Below, piece by piece: positions 43,613-51,735 of a DNA stretch of 64,000 nucleotides. The stretch covers positions 1,984,001 through 2,048,000 of the forward strand of contig NZ_JADBEC010000002.1 of NCBI RefSeq assembly GCF_014873945.1, read 5' to 3'. The DNA comes from Rhizobium viscosum. GTDB taxonomy: Bacteria > Pseudomonadota > Alphaproteobacteria > Rhizobiales > Rhizobiaceae. A model generated the notes under the pieces. The model ran no database searches. It was not told the origin of the DNA and saw only the letters and a program-made list of their open reading frames with translations. Each line of letters starts with the position of its first letter. Position 1 is the stretch's first letter. The translations under genes and the position numbers were made by a program.

Positions 43613-44842
43613 TTACTCGAAGATCGCGGCGAACTGCGCGGCCGATGCATCGATATCGGCGGAGGGATTGGCCCAGAATTCGCCAATGAAGTCTGTCAGA
43701 GCGCCCACCTGCTCCGGCGTCGTGGTGATGGCGTGTTCGGGAACGATCTTGCCGTCGGCCATGAAGGCCATGCCCTTCTGGGTGCAGGCGTCGAACTTGG
43801 ACTTGTCGACATCGATGCGGGCCGGGATCGAGCCCTTGTTCAGCGAGAATTCGACCTGAATTGTGGGGTCCATGACGACCTCTGCCAGCAGCTTCTGCGC
43901 GGCATCCTGGTTGGCGTCGTTCGTCTTCAGATAGGCGAAAGCGTCGGAGATATAGATCAGGCCCGGGGAAGCGGGAGAGATGGCGCAGCCGAAATCCTTG
44001 TCGGCGACTTTGCCGGCTGCCGTGAACTCCCCCTTGGCCCAGTCACCCATGAACTGCACCCCGGCCTTGCCGGTGATGACCATGGCGGTCGCGTCGTTCC
44101 AGTTGCGGCCGGCAGAGCCTTCATCGACGTAAGCCCGCATTTTGCCGAAGATTTCGAGAGCCTTCTTGACGCCGTCGGAGGTCAGGGCTGCCTGATCCTT
44201 TTCGGCATAGATCTTCATGAAGCCGTCCATGCCTACCTGGGACAGGAGCACCATGTTGAAGACCTTCACCTCCTGCCAGCCTTGGCCGCCCCAGGCGATC
44301 GGCGTCAGGCCTGCGGCCTTCAGCTTGTCCATGTCGGCGAAGAAGGCGTTCCAGTCCTTGGGCTCTTCGGTGATCCCGGCCTTGCTGAAGGCGTCCTTGG
44401 AATAGAACATCCAGCTTTCGCCGTGGATACCGGTCGGCGTCAGATAAACTTTGCTGTCATAGGTGATGTAATCATAGAGCGCCTTCGGAAGCGCATCCTT
44501 CCAGTTGCCGGCTGCCGCCACGTCATCCATCGGGTTCATCAGGCCCTGCTCGATGAATTCGGCCGGGTCCTTGCCGACGACGACCTGCTTTGCCGTCGGG
44601 GGATCGCCGGCGACGAGGCGGTTTTGGAAGGCGGCATTGGCATTTTCGAAGCCGGCAATCGTGGAGCTTTCCCATACACCGCCGCGCTTTTCGAATTCCT
44701 TCTTGATGGCCTCGACGGCGCGGCCCTCGCCACCTGATGTCCAGGAGGTAAAGACTTCGGCCTTGAGTTTGTCGTCTGCATTCGCAAGACCGGCAGCGCC
44801 AAGCAGCATGGTACCGGCGAGCAGGAGCGTCATTTTCTTCAT
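43613..44842 (-). CDS. Sugar ABC transporter substrate-binding protein (family 1)
   Basis: A 409-residue periplasmic protein with a Sec signal (KKMTLLLAGTMLLGAAGLANA). The mature part matches CUT1 sugar-binding proteins: AEVFTSWTSGGEGRAVEAIK, PTGIHGESWMFYSKDAF, PIAWGGQGWQEVKVFN, GKAGVQFMGDWAKGEF. AGAGGTGG precedes the ATG at 44842. These are wordings seen in glucose/glucoside-type binding proteins; the exact sugar is not determinable. Confidence 0.92.
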   Translation of the reverse strand: MKKMTLLLAGTMLLGAAGLANADDKLKAEVFTSWTSGGEGRAVEAIKKEFEKRGGVWESSTIAGFENANAAFQNRLVAGDPPTAKQVVVGKDPAEFIEQGLMNPMDDVAAAGNWKDALPKALYDYITYDSKVYLTPTGIHGESWMFYSKDAFSKAGITEEPKDWNAFFADMDKLKAAGLTPIAWGGQGWQEVKVFNMVLLSQVGMDGFMKIYAEKDQAALTSDGVKKALEIFGKMRAYVDEGSAGRNWNDATAMVITGKAGVQFMGDWAKGEFTAAGKVADKDFGCAISPASPGLIYISDAFAYLKTNDANQDAAQKLLAEVVMDPTIQVEFSLNKGSIPARIDVDKSKFDACTQKGMAFMADGKIVPEHAITTTPEQVGALTDFIGEFWANPSADIDASAAQFAAIFE

Positions 44843-44897
44843 TGTTCCACCTCTTGAATAGGCCCTCTTTGCGGGGCCGTTTGGTTGCAAGCTACGG

Positions 44898-45851
44898 TTA
44901 GCGATAGATCGGCAGCAGCGCCTGCCGCACGAGGGTCAGGCCATTGGCAATGTCGCCAATGGGATCGACGGCGGCGTCGAGTTCGAGAATTGCCCAGCCG
45001 TTGAACTGGCGATCGCGAAGCAGGCGGATCCAGGCCGGCCAGTCGACGCGGCCAAGGCCGAAGCCGCAGAAATAGGGACGGTGGCGCTCGTGGATGTCGG
45101 CACCAACAGGCGTGTCGGCCGGCATTTTGCCGATCGCATCCTTCCAGTGGGCGATGATCATGCGCTCGTGATGGCGATCGACGAGCTGGATCGGGTCGGA
45201 ACCTTCAAGAATGATATGCGCCGTGTCAGGGCACATGTGTACATAAGCCGGATCCGTCAGCAGCATCAGCAGATCGACGTCGCGGGCAGCCGCAAAGATC
45301 GAATGGGCTTCCGTATGTACGGCGAGCTTGACGCCCTTCTTGTAAAGGATGGCTCCGAGCCGGTTCAAGAAATCGGCAATCACCCTGGCCTGTCCGAAAT
45401 CGCGGAAACGAACAGGCTCTTCACCCGGCGTCTGACGCATCGGTGCGCCAATGACCATGACGTCGCCGCTGCACGCCTTGATGAAATCGGCATATTGTTC
45501 GGCCTTGGCGATGATAGCGGCTTGCGCCGCGGCCTCCGTGAAATCACCGGATGCTTCGAGCTCGGCGAAGAAGCCGGACGCGAGCTGGAGTCCTCGGGCA
45601 GAAAGTTCGGCGCCGAAGGCTTCCACAGAGCCATAGGTCTTGATCGCATCCTGCCAGTTGAACGGCGAGAAGGTCAGCTCGACGCCGGTCACGCCCGAGG
45701 CCTGGATGCTGTCGAGGATCTTGTCCCAGAACTGCCGTGGATGAGACTTCGCATGGTCAACGATCGCGTCATAGCTGTCGACGCCCCAGAAGCCCGGATG
45801 GAAGAAGGTGACCAGGTCCACACCAAAACGCAGATTGTCGCTCGCGGGCAT
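44898..45851 (-). CDS. Sugar phosphate isomerase/epimerase-like TIM-barrel protein
   Basis: A 317-residue xylose-isomerase-like (AP endonuclease 2 superfamily) protein. Metal-ligand candidates are ELTFSPFNWQ, AVHTEAHSIF, CPDTAHIILEG, HERMIIAHWKDA and WAILELDAAVD, the usual Glu/Asp/His set along the barrel. It is the first gene of the operon, next to the LacI operators. In rhizobia such proteins accompany oxidoreductases that make keto-sugars, so isomerisation, epimerisation or cleavage of an oxidised sugar is plausible. Confidence 0.86.
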   Translation of the reverse strand: MPASDNLRFGVDLVTFFHPGFWGVDSYDAIVDHAKSHPRQFWDKILDSIQASGVTGVELTFSPFNWQDAIKTYGSVEAFGAELSARGLQLASGFFAELEASGDFTEAAAQAAIIAKAEQYADFIKACSGDVMVIGAPMRQTPGEEPVRFRDFGQARVIADFLNRLGAILYKKGVKLAVHTEAHSIFAAARDVDLLMLLTDPAYVHMCPDTAHIILEGSDPIQLVDRHHERMIIAHWKDAIGKMPADTPVGADIHERHRPYFCGFGLGRVDWPAWIRLLRDRQFNGWAILELDAAVDPIGDIANGLTLVRQALLPIYR

Positions 45852-45943
45852 TATTCAGTCCCCTCCATCCAGGCATAGCCAATCCGTCGCGAAGAGCGTC
45901 TCTCGCGTCGAATTTTATCCAGTGAATTCAATGTTCTGGCAAT

Positions 45944-45959
45944 TGGCAATCGATTGCCA
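45944..45959. promoter_or_regulatory. LacI-family operator O1
   Basis: TGGCAATCGATTGCCA is a perfect 16-bp palindrome with the central CG and flanking pattern of LacI/GalR operators. It lies in the divergent region, 93 bp from the isomerase start and 127 bp from the regulator start. Confidence 0.8.
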
Positions 45960-46012
45960 TGCCTGGATATTAGTCAAGCCGATAAAATATGCAACGCTTT
46001 TCTTCGAGTTTT

Positions 46013-46028
46013 TGGCAATCGTTTGCTA
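46013..46028. promoter_or_regulatory. LacI-family operator O2
   Basis: TGGCAATCGTTTGCTA matches O1 at 14 of 16 positions and is centred 69 bp away. Paired operators at this distance would permit DNA looping and joint control of the regulator and the sugar operon. Confidence 0.7.
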
Positions 46029-46085
46029 TAACGGGATTCGTGAGCCGACGAGGGTTTGGTTGCACCGGGCTAAGTGGATGGAACG

Positions 46086-47165
46086 ATGAAGAAAACCGAG
46101 GATAGCCTATCCACAGAGGGATCATCCGCCCTCATGGCCGATGTCGCACGTCTGGCTGGTGTCGCAACGTCCACGGTCAGCCGCGCCCTGGCCAATCCGG
46201 GGCGGGTCAACGAAAAGACCAGAGCAAGGATTGCAGCCGCAGCCGAACAACTCGGCTATACGCCCAATGCGGCTGCCCGCAACCTGCGCGTCGGCAAGTC
46301 GAACGTGATCATGATCATTCTGCCGGGCTCGCTCCACTACGGCGCGTCCCAGATCATTCCTCAGGTTCTGGAGGCGGTGAACCGCACGGTTATCCGCAAC
46401 GGCTACAATCTGATGATCGCCAACCTCGACCGCGACGAAAGTTCCGAGCGGCATATCCTTGATCTTGCCTTCGGAGGGACGGTAAGGGGCGCGCTGATCC
46501 TGTCATCGCAGTTGCCGGTGGTCGCCAACAGATCGCTTGCCGAGGCGGGACTGCCGATCGTTTCGCTTCTGCTCGACATGAGCGACACCTCTGTTCCGAG
46601 CATCATCACCAACGACAGACAGGCTGTGAAAGAGGCTGGTCGGGAACTCCTGGCGCTCGGGCACCGCCGCTTCTTCTATATCGCCGGTCCGACGGGAAAC
46701 TATCACGACATCGAACGCTATGCCGGTCTTCTCGAAGCCTTGCAGGAGGCGGGACTCTCCGAACGGCATGTAACGCGCTCCGGTGGCCAATTCACCTTCC
46801 AGTTCGGCTTTGAAACGGGTCTGCAGGCTGCCGAGGACTTTGCAAAGCTCGACGAAAAGCCGACCGCTGTCGTGGCGACGAGCGACGATATGGCAATCTC
46901 CTTCATGAGCAAGGTTCAGAAGATGGGATGGCGTGTGCCCGAAGACCTGTCGATCGTCTCGTTCGACGGATCTCCGGTCTGCGAATATTGCGCGCCTCCG
47001 CTCTCGACGATCGAGCAACCCATGGAGGCTCTCGGGGAGACCGCGACAGAATTCCTGATTGCCAGGATGGAAAAGTCGGACGAGAGGCGAGAACTGCGCG
47101 TCGTCATTCCGAGCCGGTTCATTCGCCGCGACAGTATCGCGGTGAACTCAAAATTGGCGACCTGA
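46086..47165 (+). CDS. LacI/GalR-family transcriptional regulator
   Basis: A 359-residue regulator. The N-terminal helix-turn-helix reads MADVARLAGVATSTVSRALA followed by the hinge NPGRVNEKTRARI. Residues about 75-355 form the periplasmic-binding-protein-like effector domain (VIMIILPGSLHYGASQIIP, ALGHRRFFYIAGPTGNYHDIERYAGLLEAL in two parts, ATSDDMAISFMSKVQKMGWRVPEDLSIVSFDG). The ATG at 46086 follows GGATGGAA; a GTG at 46074 is an alternative. It is divergent from the sugar uptake/oxidation operon with two operators between, and so is its likely repressor. Confidence 0.9.
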   Translation: MKKTEDSLSTEGSSALMADVARLAGVATSTVSRALANPGRVNEKTRARIAAAAEQLGYTPNAAARNLRVGKSNVIMIILPGSLHYGASQIIPQVLEAVNRTVIRNGYNLMIANLDRDESSERHILDLAFGGTVRGALILSSQLPVVANRSLAEAGLPIVSLLLDMSDTSVPSIITNDRQAVKEAGRELLALGHRRFFYIAGPTGNYHDIERYAGLLEALQEAGLSERHVTRSGGQFTFQFGFETGLQAAEDFAKLDEKPTAVVATSDDMAISFMSKVQKMGWRVPEDLSIVSFDGSPVCEYCAPPLSTIEQPMEALGETATEFLIARMEKSDERRELRVVIPSRFIRRDSIAVNSKLAT

Positions 47166-47174
47166 CTTTATTTT

Positions 47175-47190
47175 GACGCGAAGCCGCGTC
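47175..47190. other. Small hairpin after the LacI gene
   Basis: GACGCG (47175-47180) pairs with CGCGTC (47185-47190) around AAGC, 10 bp past the LacI stop codon. No T-tract follows, so terminator function is uncertain. The remaining ~200 bp up to 47389 show nothing else recognisable. Confidence 0.35.
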
Positions 47191-47389
47191 CTGAGCGCCG
47201 ACTGCGATCGGATCCCCTCTCGGAATTGTTGGGATGCAGCTTTCGGCAGACCGCATCGGCAGGCTCCAAATCACCTGCCGGGTCCCAGTCCGTTCCGGCG
47301 AGCATTGCTGCCGCGCCCACCAATCTTGGATGAGAGAGTGTTCAACGATCTCTGGTAAAACACGGCTGAGGCATTGGCCGCAGGGCCGA

Positions 47390-47641
47390 TCAGTGCAGCT
47401 CGATATTCATGTTCGCGGGCAGCGGCTCCAGACCGGGAAGATCGGCATCCGTCGCCCTACGCAGCTCCCGCGTAACTGCCGTCAATGCCATGTCGAGAGA
47501 CTGAGCGCCCAGTTCGATCTTCAAATCTTCCGCCAACGCCTTTGCATAGGTGATCATCCGAGCCAAAGCCATGAGCTCGTCAAGATCATCCATGGCTGCC
47601 GCCGCTGCGTGCTGAAGCTTTCCCGACCCTATGACCGACAT
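47390..47641 (-). CDS. Hypothetical 83-residue helical protein downstream of TfuA
   Basis: From an ATG at 47641, with GGAG nine bases upstream, the frame gives 83 residues: SVIGSGKLQHAAAAAMDDLD near the start, a long amphipathic helical stretch, and a Pro/Leu-rich tail (LPGLEPLPANMNIELH). No cysteine and no known domain. It lies on the same strand 93 bp after TfuA, with an inverted repeat between, so it may be a distal operon member or an independent gene. A second substrate peptide, immunity protein or leader-binding partner are possibilities only. Confidence 0.55.
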   Translation of the reverse strand: MSVIGSGKLQHAAAAAMDDLDELMALARMITYAKALAEDLKIELGAQSLDMALTAVTRELRRATDADLPGLEPLPANMNIELH

Positions 47642-47687
47642 ATCAATTCTCCAGATTGTGTGGAGGAGCATAGGGACAGTTCGATAC

Positions 47688-47719
47688 TAAAGTGCGTGAA
47701 AAACGCGTGAAACACTTTA
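47688..47719. other. Inverted repeat between TfuA and the 83-residue gene
   Basis: TAAAGTG (47688-47694) is mirrored by CACTTTA (47713-47719) around an 18-nt centre that itself contains two direct copies of GCGTGAAA. It could be an operator for the distal gene or a weak transcription stop after TfuA. Confidence 0.4.
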
Positions 47720-47734
47720 TGAGTGCAATGGGAT

Positions 47735-48454
47735 TCAAGCTTTTGAGCGGGCTAGTTGTTCCGACCAAAGCGTGGTTTTCCTAAATTCCCAATGGCGATT
47801 TATTGGCACGCGCTGATCATCCGCGTCACGAACAGCTTCGAGGAGAGCCAGGGCATCGATCCGCTTTTGATCGATTGCGTGGGTCTTCAGCATGGTCAGC
47901 CAATGCTGCTTTTGCGATGCCGGTATTGCCGCACATGCGCGAACGATGATAGCCCAGCTTCTCTTCTTGAAGAAGAGGTTTGCGGCGGTTTGTTCGAGAA
48001 CCAAGCGAAAGGCTCTATCGAAGAGCTGCAGCCTTTCCATCTCGTCCAGGGTGCTTCTTACATTGACCATCGGCACGGTCAGCGGTCTGCCGCCCAGTTC
48101 CATCGGTTCATGCAGAAGCGCGACATCTGCGTCATCGACGACGGTTCCGCTGACATAGTCGTTGAAAATCCGGCCAACGCCGATCATGCCAAACGCTTGG
48201 CATTCGGCAGCGCGCAGGGCTCCCATACTGGCCGCGCCGAGGACCGTGACATTGAGGGAAAGGGCGAAGAGAATTTCCTTATGCCAGACAGGGGCGGTAT
48301 TCTCAAAGCCGCCGTCGACCAGGCCTATGATGTTGGCGCCAGCTTCCACCGCCCTTAACACGTCTCCCTGAACAGCGGGCGGTTGGAGAACGATATCCGT
48401 CGCGGCGTGGCTTGCTGCCTCAGGCAAGCTCGGTCCGATGAAGACGATCTTCAC
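47735..48454 (-). CDS. TfuA-like protein (YcaO partner)
   Basis: A 239-residue TfuA-domain protein. It starts at GTG 48454 (KIVFIGPSLPE) overlapping the YcaO stop by four bases, and has the family core VWHKEILFAL, VTVLGAASMGALRAAECQAFG, GVGRIFNDYVSGTVVDDADVALL. TfuA proteins work with YcaO enzymes in backbone thioamidation, where they are thought to supply or handle the sulfur donor; the name comes from the trifolitoxin system of Rhizobium. Tight coupling to YcaO here supports joint action. No membrane segment. Confidence 0.9.
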   Translation of the reverse strand: MKIVFIGPSLPEAASHAATDIVLQPPAVQGDVLRAVEAGANIIGLVDGGFENTAPVWHKEILFALSLNVTVLGAASMGALRAAECQAFGMIGVGRIFNDYVSGTVVDDADVALLHEPMELGGRPLTVPMVNVRSTLDEMERLQLFDRAFRLVLEQTAANLFFKKRSWAIIVRACAAIPASQKQHWLTMLKTHAIDQKRIDALALLEAVRDADDQRVPINRHWEFRKTTLWSEQLARSKA

Positions 48455-49644
48455 GCGCGCATGGCCCTTGCAAGGGCACGTTGGCCGAAACGACGGAGCC
48501 TGTTACCCTCGGGGTTCTCAAGATCGGGTATGAATATCTTCACCACCGAAAACGGCAGGTTCGCAGGCGTCAGGGGGAGGGCAATCACCGAGCCGATCCC
48601 GCTGGCGCGAAGTCTCGTCAGTAGTTCGTGCAATAACACGGATATGTTCCTGGCCGGTCTTCTGACGGCGGCCGCAGATACAGAAGCGGGAACGGCAAGA
48701 AAGGCACTGCGGGTTTGTGCTGGAAGCGGCGTCGCGAACAATTCGGGCCAGACATCGTCGCGGGCGCCGCTGATATAGGTCAGTCTCGACTGAAGCGCTT
48801 CCGTTACGGCGCGGATTGCCGCCCTCACGGCCCAGGGATGAGCGCCGCTGCCGCCGGTGACCTCGACAAATCGGAGCGGCACTTTGCCGTTGACCGCTGA
48901 TGGGGCGACGAGCGCTGTATAGCAGGGGATACCGATATCGCTCGTGATATCGAAGAGTTTCAAGATGAGCCCGGCGGCCTCGATCCTGTCGATCAGGCCT
49001 GAGAGAGCGGCGTCGGCAAAACTTCTCGGATCGGCGCAGCATGCGTGGCGCTGGTCATCGCTGCCGATCTGCCACAGGACATGGGCATCGCGCTCGATGC
49101 GCTCCAGGATGCCGTGAAATATTGCCTCTTCCAGCGTGTTGCCGGAGGCAAGCCCATCCGACGACATCCAGAACCGGTTCTGCCGCGTTCGGTCGAGGAG
49201 GGCTGCATCCTGCGGAACATGGATCGGCTGGTCGTAAAGCAACTCGGTTGCCAGGCTCCAGATCAACTCCTCGTCTTCGCCCACGATCTGTTCTCCGGCG
49301 GCGATCAAGCAATCGAGCGGTTCGGCGCAATCGCCGAGGCGCCGCAGATCTCGTGCCGACGAAACCGTGGTGGTGGTGATCGGCTCACCCGCCACCGCGC
49401 GCTCCAGCGCTTCCATCGCCGCCGACACCTTGGCGTCGATATCTTCAAGTCCTTTGCCTTGGGCGATGACAATGGAGCGGGAGTTTGGCGCGTAGGCGCA
49501 CCAGACCGGAAGACCGACACAATCGAGATCGGTCTGTCGTGACAGGCGTGTGATGCCCATCGCCTCCAAATAGGGAGCAACACGGGACAATGTGTCCCGC
49601 GGCGCAATTGTTCGGTCGGAGTAGAGGTCGGAATGACCGGTCAG
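48451..49644 (-). CDS. YcaO-family ATP-dependent peptide-backbone cyclodehydratase/thioamidase
   Basis: Up to 397 residues. YcaO ATP/Mg motifs are visible: SAAMEALERAVAGEP, EEAIFHGILERIERDAHVLW and RFVEVTGGSGAHPWAVRAAI followed by RAVTEALQSRLTYISGARDD. YcaO activates a peptide amide with ATP for attack by a nucleophile. The C-terminus (RFGQRALARAMRA) lacks the PxPxP end typical of azoline-forming YcaOs, which with TfuA favours thioamide formation. The start is unusual. Conventional codons begin only at TTG 49590, yet the upstream frame (GHSDLYSDRTIAPRDTL) reads like a normal YcaO N-terminus. CTG 49644, nine bases after an AAGG that overlaps the peptide's stop, is therefore preferred. Confidence 0.88.
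   Translation of the reverse strand: MTGHSDLYSDRTIAPRDTLSRVAPYLEAMGITRLSRQTDLDCVGLPVWCAYAPNSRSIVIAQGKGLEDIDAKVSAAMEALERAVAGEPITTTTVSSARDLRRLGDCAEPLDCLIAAGEQIVGEDEELIWSLATELLYDQPIHVPQDAALLDRTRQNRFWMSSDGLASGNTLEEAIFHGILERIERDAHVLWQIGSDDQRHACCADPRSFADAALSGLIDRIEAAGLILKLFDITSDIGIPCYTALVAPSAVNGKVPLRFVEVTGGSGAHPWAVRAAIRAVTEALQSRLTYISGARDDVWPELFATPLPAQTRSAFLAVPASVSAAAVRRPARNISVLLHELLTRLRASGIGSVIALPLTPANLPFSVVKIFIPDLENPEGNRLRRFGQRALARAMRA
49583..49599 (-). other. Stem-loop at the 5' end of the YcaO gene
   Basis: CGGGACA and TGTCCCG form a perfect 7-bp stem with a 3-nt loop. On the minus strand it covers the TTG at 49590. If translation starts at TTG the stem would mask it; if at CTG 49644 the stem lies within the coding region and could tune the ratio of peptide to enzyme. 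Confidence 0.5.
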
Positions 49645-49655
49645 CGTCGCGCGCC

Positions 49656-49874
49656 TTAGCCGTCCACGTGGCCGGAGAAGACTGTATCAGCCGAGGAGAC
49701 GGCAATTGCGAAATCGACATTCTTGATGAATACGCCGCCGGCATCGCGCTGCTTGACGGCTGCCGCCAGATCGCCGCTGGCAGGCACCTGCACCGGTGTT
49801 ACGGTGCCTGCGGCGATATCCACGAGCCAAAGTCCCTTTTCGCCCGTTACGCCCAATACAACAACTTTCGCCAT
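49656..49874 (-). CDS. 72-residue candidate RiPP precursor peptide
   Basis: Starts at ATG 49874 behind a strong GAAGGAGA site, 11 bp after the SARP gene, and stops 11 bp before the YcaO CTG. The N-terminal half is hydrophobic (AKVVVLGVTGEKGLWLVDI), followed by GTVTPVQVPASGDLAAAV, a short charged link and the tail FAIAVSSADTVFSGHVDG. There is no cysteine; it has four Ser and four Thr. No known domain. Its size and its position between regulator and YcaO/TfuA make it the obvious substrate. The start at 49973 in the same frame lies inside the SARP gene. Precursor role is inferred, not shown. Confidence 0.75.
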   Translation of the reverse strand: MAKVVVLGVTGEKGLWLVDIAAGTVTPVQVPASGDLAAAVKQRDAGGVFIKNVDFAIAVSSADTVFSGHVDG

Positions 49875-49885
49875 AGTATTCTCCT

Positions 49886-51727
49886 TCAGGTTTTTGAAAA
49901 TCCGGCCTTGAAAAGACCATCCCGGTAAAGCTCTTTTTGCCACTGCTCCTTGAAGGGCACCAAGGCGAGCCATTTCTCGACCTCGAAAGCAGGATTGAGG
50001 AGTTCGGCGCGCTGCCGATAAAACTGTGCCCGTTTTCGATCGCCGATCATCGCGCAGCTGGCCGCCGCAATGCGATAGGCCGGCGCCTTGTCCTTCATCC
50101 GATCGACAAATCCGAGCGCCTCTTCGTAGCGCTCAAGGAAGTAGCTCGCCCCGGCTGCACACCAGAGATAGGCGTCGGGTGCGATCGGGTTGAGCGAGAT
50201 CGCTTTCTTGATTTTCTCCAGCGCATCTTCCGGCCGCGACGCATGAACCAAAGTGTCCGCGTGGCTATAGATCACATCGGCATAATGCGGGCTGAGGCTT
50301 TCGGCGAGGTCAAGTGCTGCAACACTGTCATCGACAGCACCCCGGTAAAGCTTCGCCACGCCAAGTTCCCGATGCCCGGCTGCCGATTCTAAATCCCTCT
50401 CTATTGCGCGAAGCGCCTGATCTTCCGCGAACTGCAGCAGGGCGGGATCGCCTTGCGCAGTCAACAGCCACTCGCTGGTGAACGTCCGCGCCAGGCCTGT
50501 GAAAGCAGGAGCATAGTTCGGAGAAAAATGCAGTGCGCGCTTGAAGGATTTCCGCGCACGCCGGATATCCGGCAGGCTAAGCTTGGTGAGTAGGCCGGCG
50601 CCGACGAGATAGGAATGATAGGCCTGCGGATCCCCCTCGTTGCGAAGGCGAATGCTCTCGTTGCGCTTCAATTGCCCTGAGACGGCGTCGGCAAGCTTCT
50701 GGGCGATCAGGCGCCTCTGCGTCGGCAGCGTTTCGACCGCCATGTCAAATCGGGCTGCCCATAAAATCTCGTCGGTTGGAAAGTAGATGAGCTGCGCATA
50801 GAGCCCCTCTCCGGAAAGCCGTGTGTCCAGGAGGTAGGAAATCGAATGCCGTTGAACGATGGTAGCCTTGTCGGAGTCGCGGCGGATCTGCTCGGCCGTA
50901 TGGGGTGCGACGACGGATATGTTGCGCAGGGCGCAGAGCTCGATCGTGACATCCTCGATCAGGGCGTCGGCAATTGCCGCCTCCCGTGTCAGCGCCGCTG
51001 CACCCGGGGGCAGCAGTACCAGCCGCGGTGCTGATGTCGCGGTTATGATTTGCGGCATGCCGGCGTCTTGTTGCTCGGCAATGCGGCTGCTTGCCATTGC
51101 GACGGCTCTCGCCACCTGCGGCCGGCGTTGCGAATGATCGTCTGCCGTGCCACGGAGGATCGAGCGGATTTGCTCGTCACCGGGAAAGGCTTCAAGAAGT
51201 TGAAGTCCCGAACGGCGCAGAAGGCGACGTTCCTCGTCATCGCGGACATGATCCGCAGCCCTGACGAAAATGTCCCTCAGGGTGAGGAGCTGCAGCTGCC
51301 GCTCGCGCTCGATCCATCCATCGATTGCCCTGGTTGATGCGTTCAGACCGGGAATGAAGCCACGTTGCACGAGATCGCTGACTGCCGCCAATTGCGCAAC
51401 CGGCTGCTCTTCCCGGCGCAATATGTCGAGATCAACCGATAGGACGTTCTTGTTCAGGGTAACGAAAGGCGGCCCGAAATTCAGGATCTGTTCGTCGGAC
51501 GTTGTCGTTGCGTCGCGAATGCGTGAAATCAGCTTCCGCAAATTGAGATCGGCAAGATGATCTCCCGTTTCGTTCCACAAGAATCGCGCAAGCTCTTGCC
51601 GGCTGCGCTGCTGATCCGGCGAGCAATGCAGATAGGCGAGCATCACGAGGGCTTTGACCGGATAACGGATCGGCGCGCCCAAGCCGTCTGTCAGTCGCAA
51701 CTCGCCAAAGGTCTGGAGGTGAACCAC
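49886..51727 (-). CDS. SARP/BTAD-type transcriptional regulator with TPR repeats
   Basis: A 613-residue protein from GTG 51727, whose TGAGG site overlaps the stop of the XRE gene. Residues 1-95 resemble an OmpR-like winged helix (LQTFGELRLTDGLGAPIRYP, RQELARFLWNETGDHLADLN then LRKLISRIRDA). Residues ~100-215 resemble a bacterial activation (BTAD) domain. Residues ~245-350 are FlgO/TolB-like (RLVLLPPGAAALTREAAIAD, LLDTRLSGEGLYAQLIYFP). From ~380 on are TPR-like helices. There is no NB-ARC ATPase domain as in large AfsR proteins. SARP proteins usually activate secondary-metabolite genes, which fits the YcaO/TfuA operon it precedes. Confidence 0.82.
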   Translation of the reverse strand: MVHLQTFGELRLTDGLGAPIRYPVKALVMLAYLHCSPDQQRSRQELARFLWNETGDHLADLNLRKLISRIRDATTTSDEQILNFGPPFVTLNKNVLSVDLDILRREEQPVAQLAAVSDLVQRGFIPGLNASTRAIDGWIERERQLQLLTLRDIFVRAADHVRDDEERRLLRRSGLQLLEAFPGDEQIRSILRGTADDHSQRRPQVARAVAMASSRIAEQQDAGMPQIITATSAPRLVLLPPGAAALTREAAIADALIEDVTIELCALRNISVVAPHTAEQIRRDSDKATIVQRHSISYLLDTRLSGEGLYAQLIYFPTDEILWAARFDMAVETLPTQRRLIAQKLADAVSGQLKRNESIRLRNEGDPQAYHSYLVGAGLLTKLSLPDIRRARKSFKRALHFSPNYAPAFTGLARTFTSEWLLTAQGDPALLQFAEDQALRAIERDLESAAGHRELGVAKLYRGAVDDSVAALDLAESLSPHYADVIYSHADTLVHASRPEDALEKIKKAISLNPIAPDAYLWCAAGASYFLERYEEALGFVDRMKDKAPAYRIAAASCAMIGDRKRAQFYRQRAELLNPAFEVEKWLALVPFKEQWQKELYRDGLFKAGFSKT

Positions 51728-51735
51728 AAAAGGCC

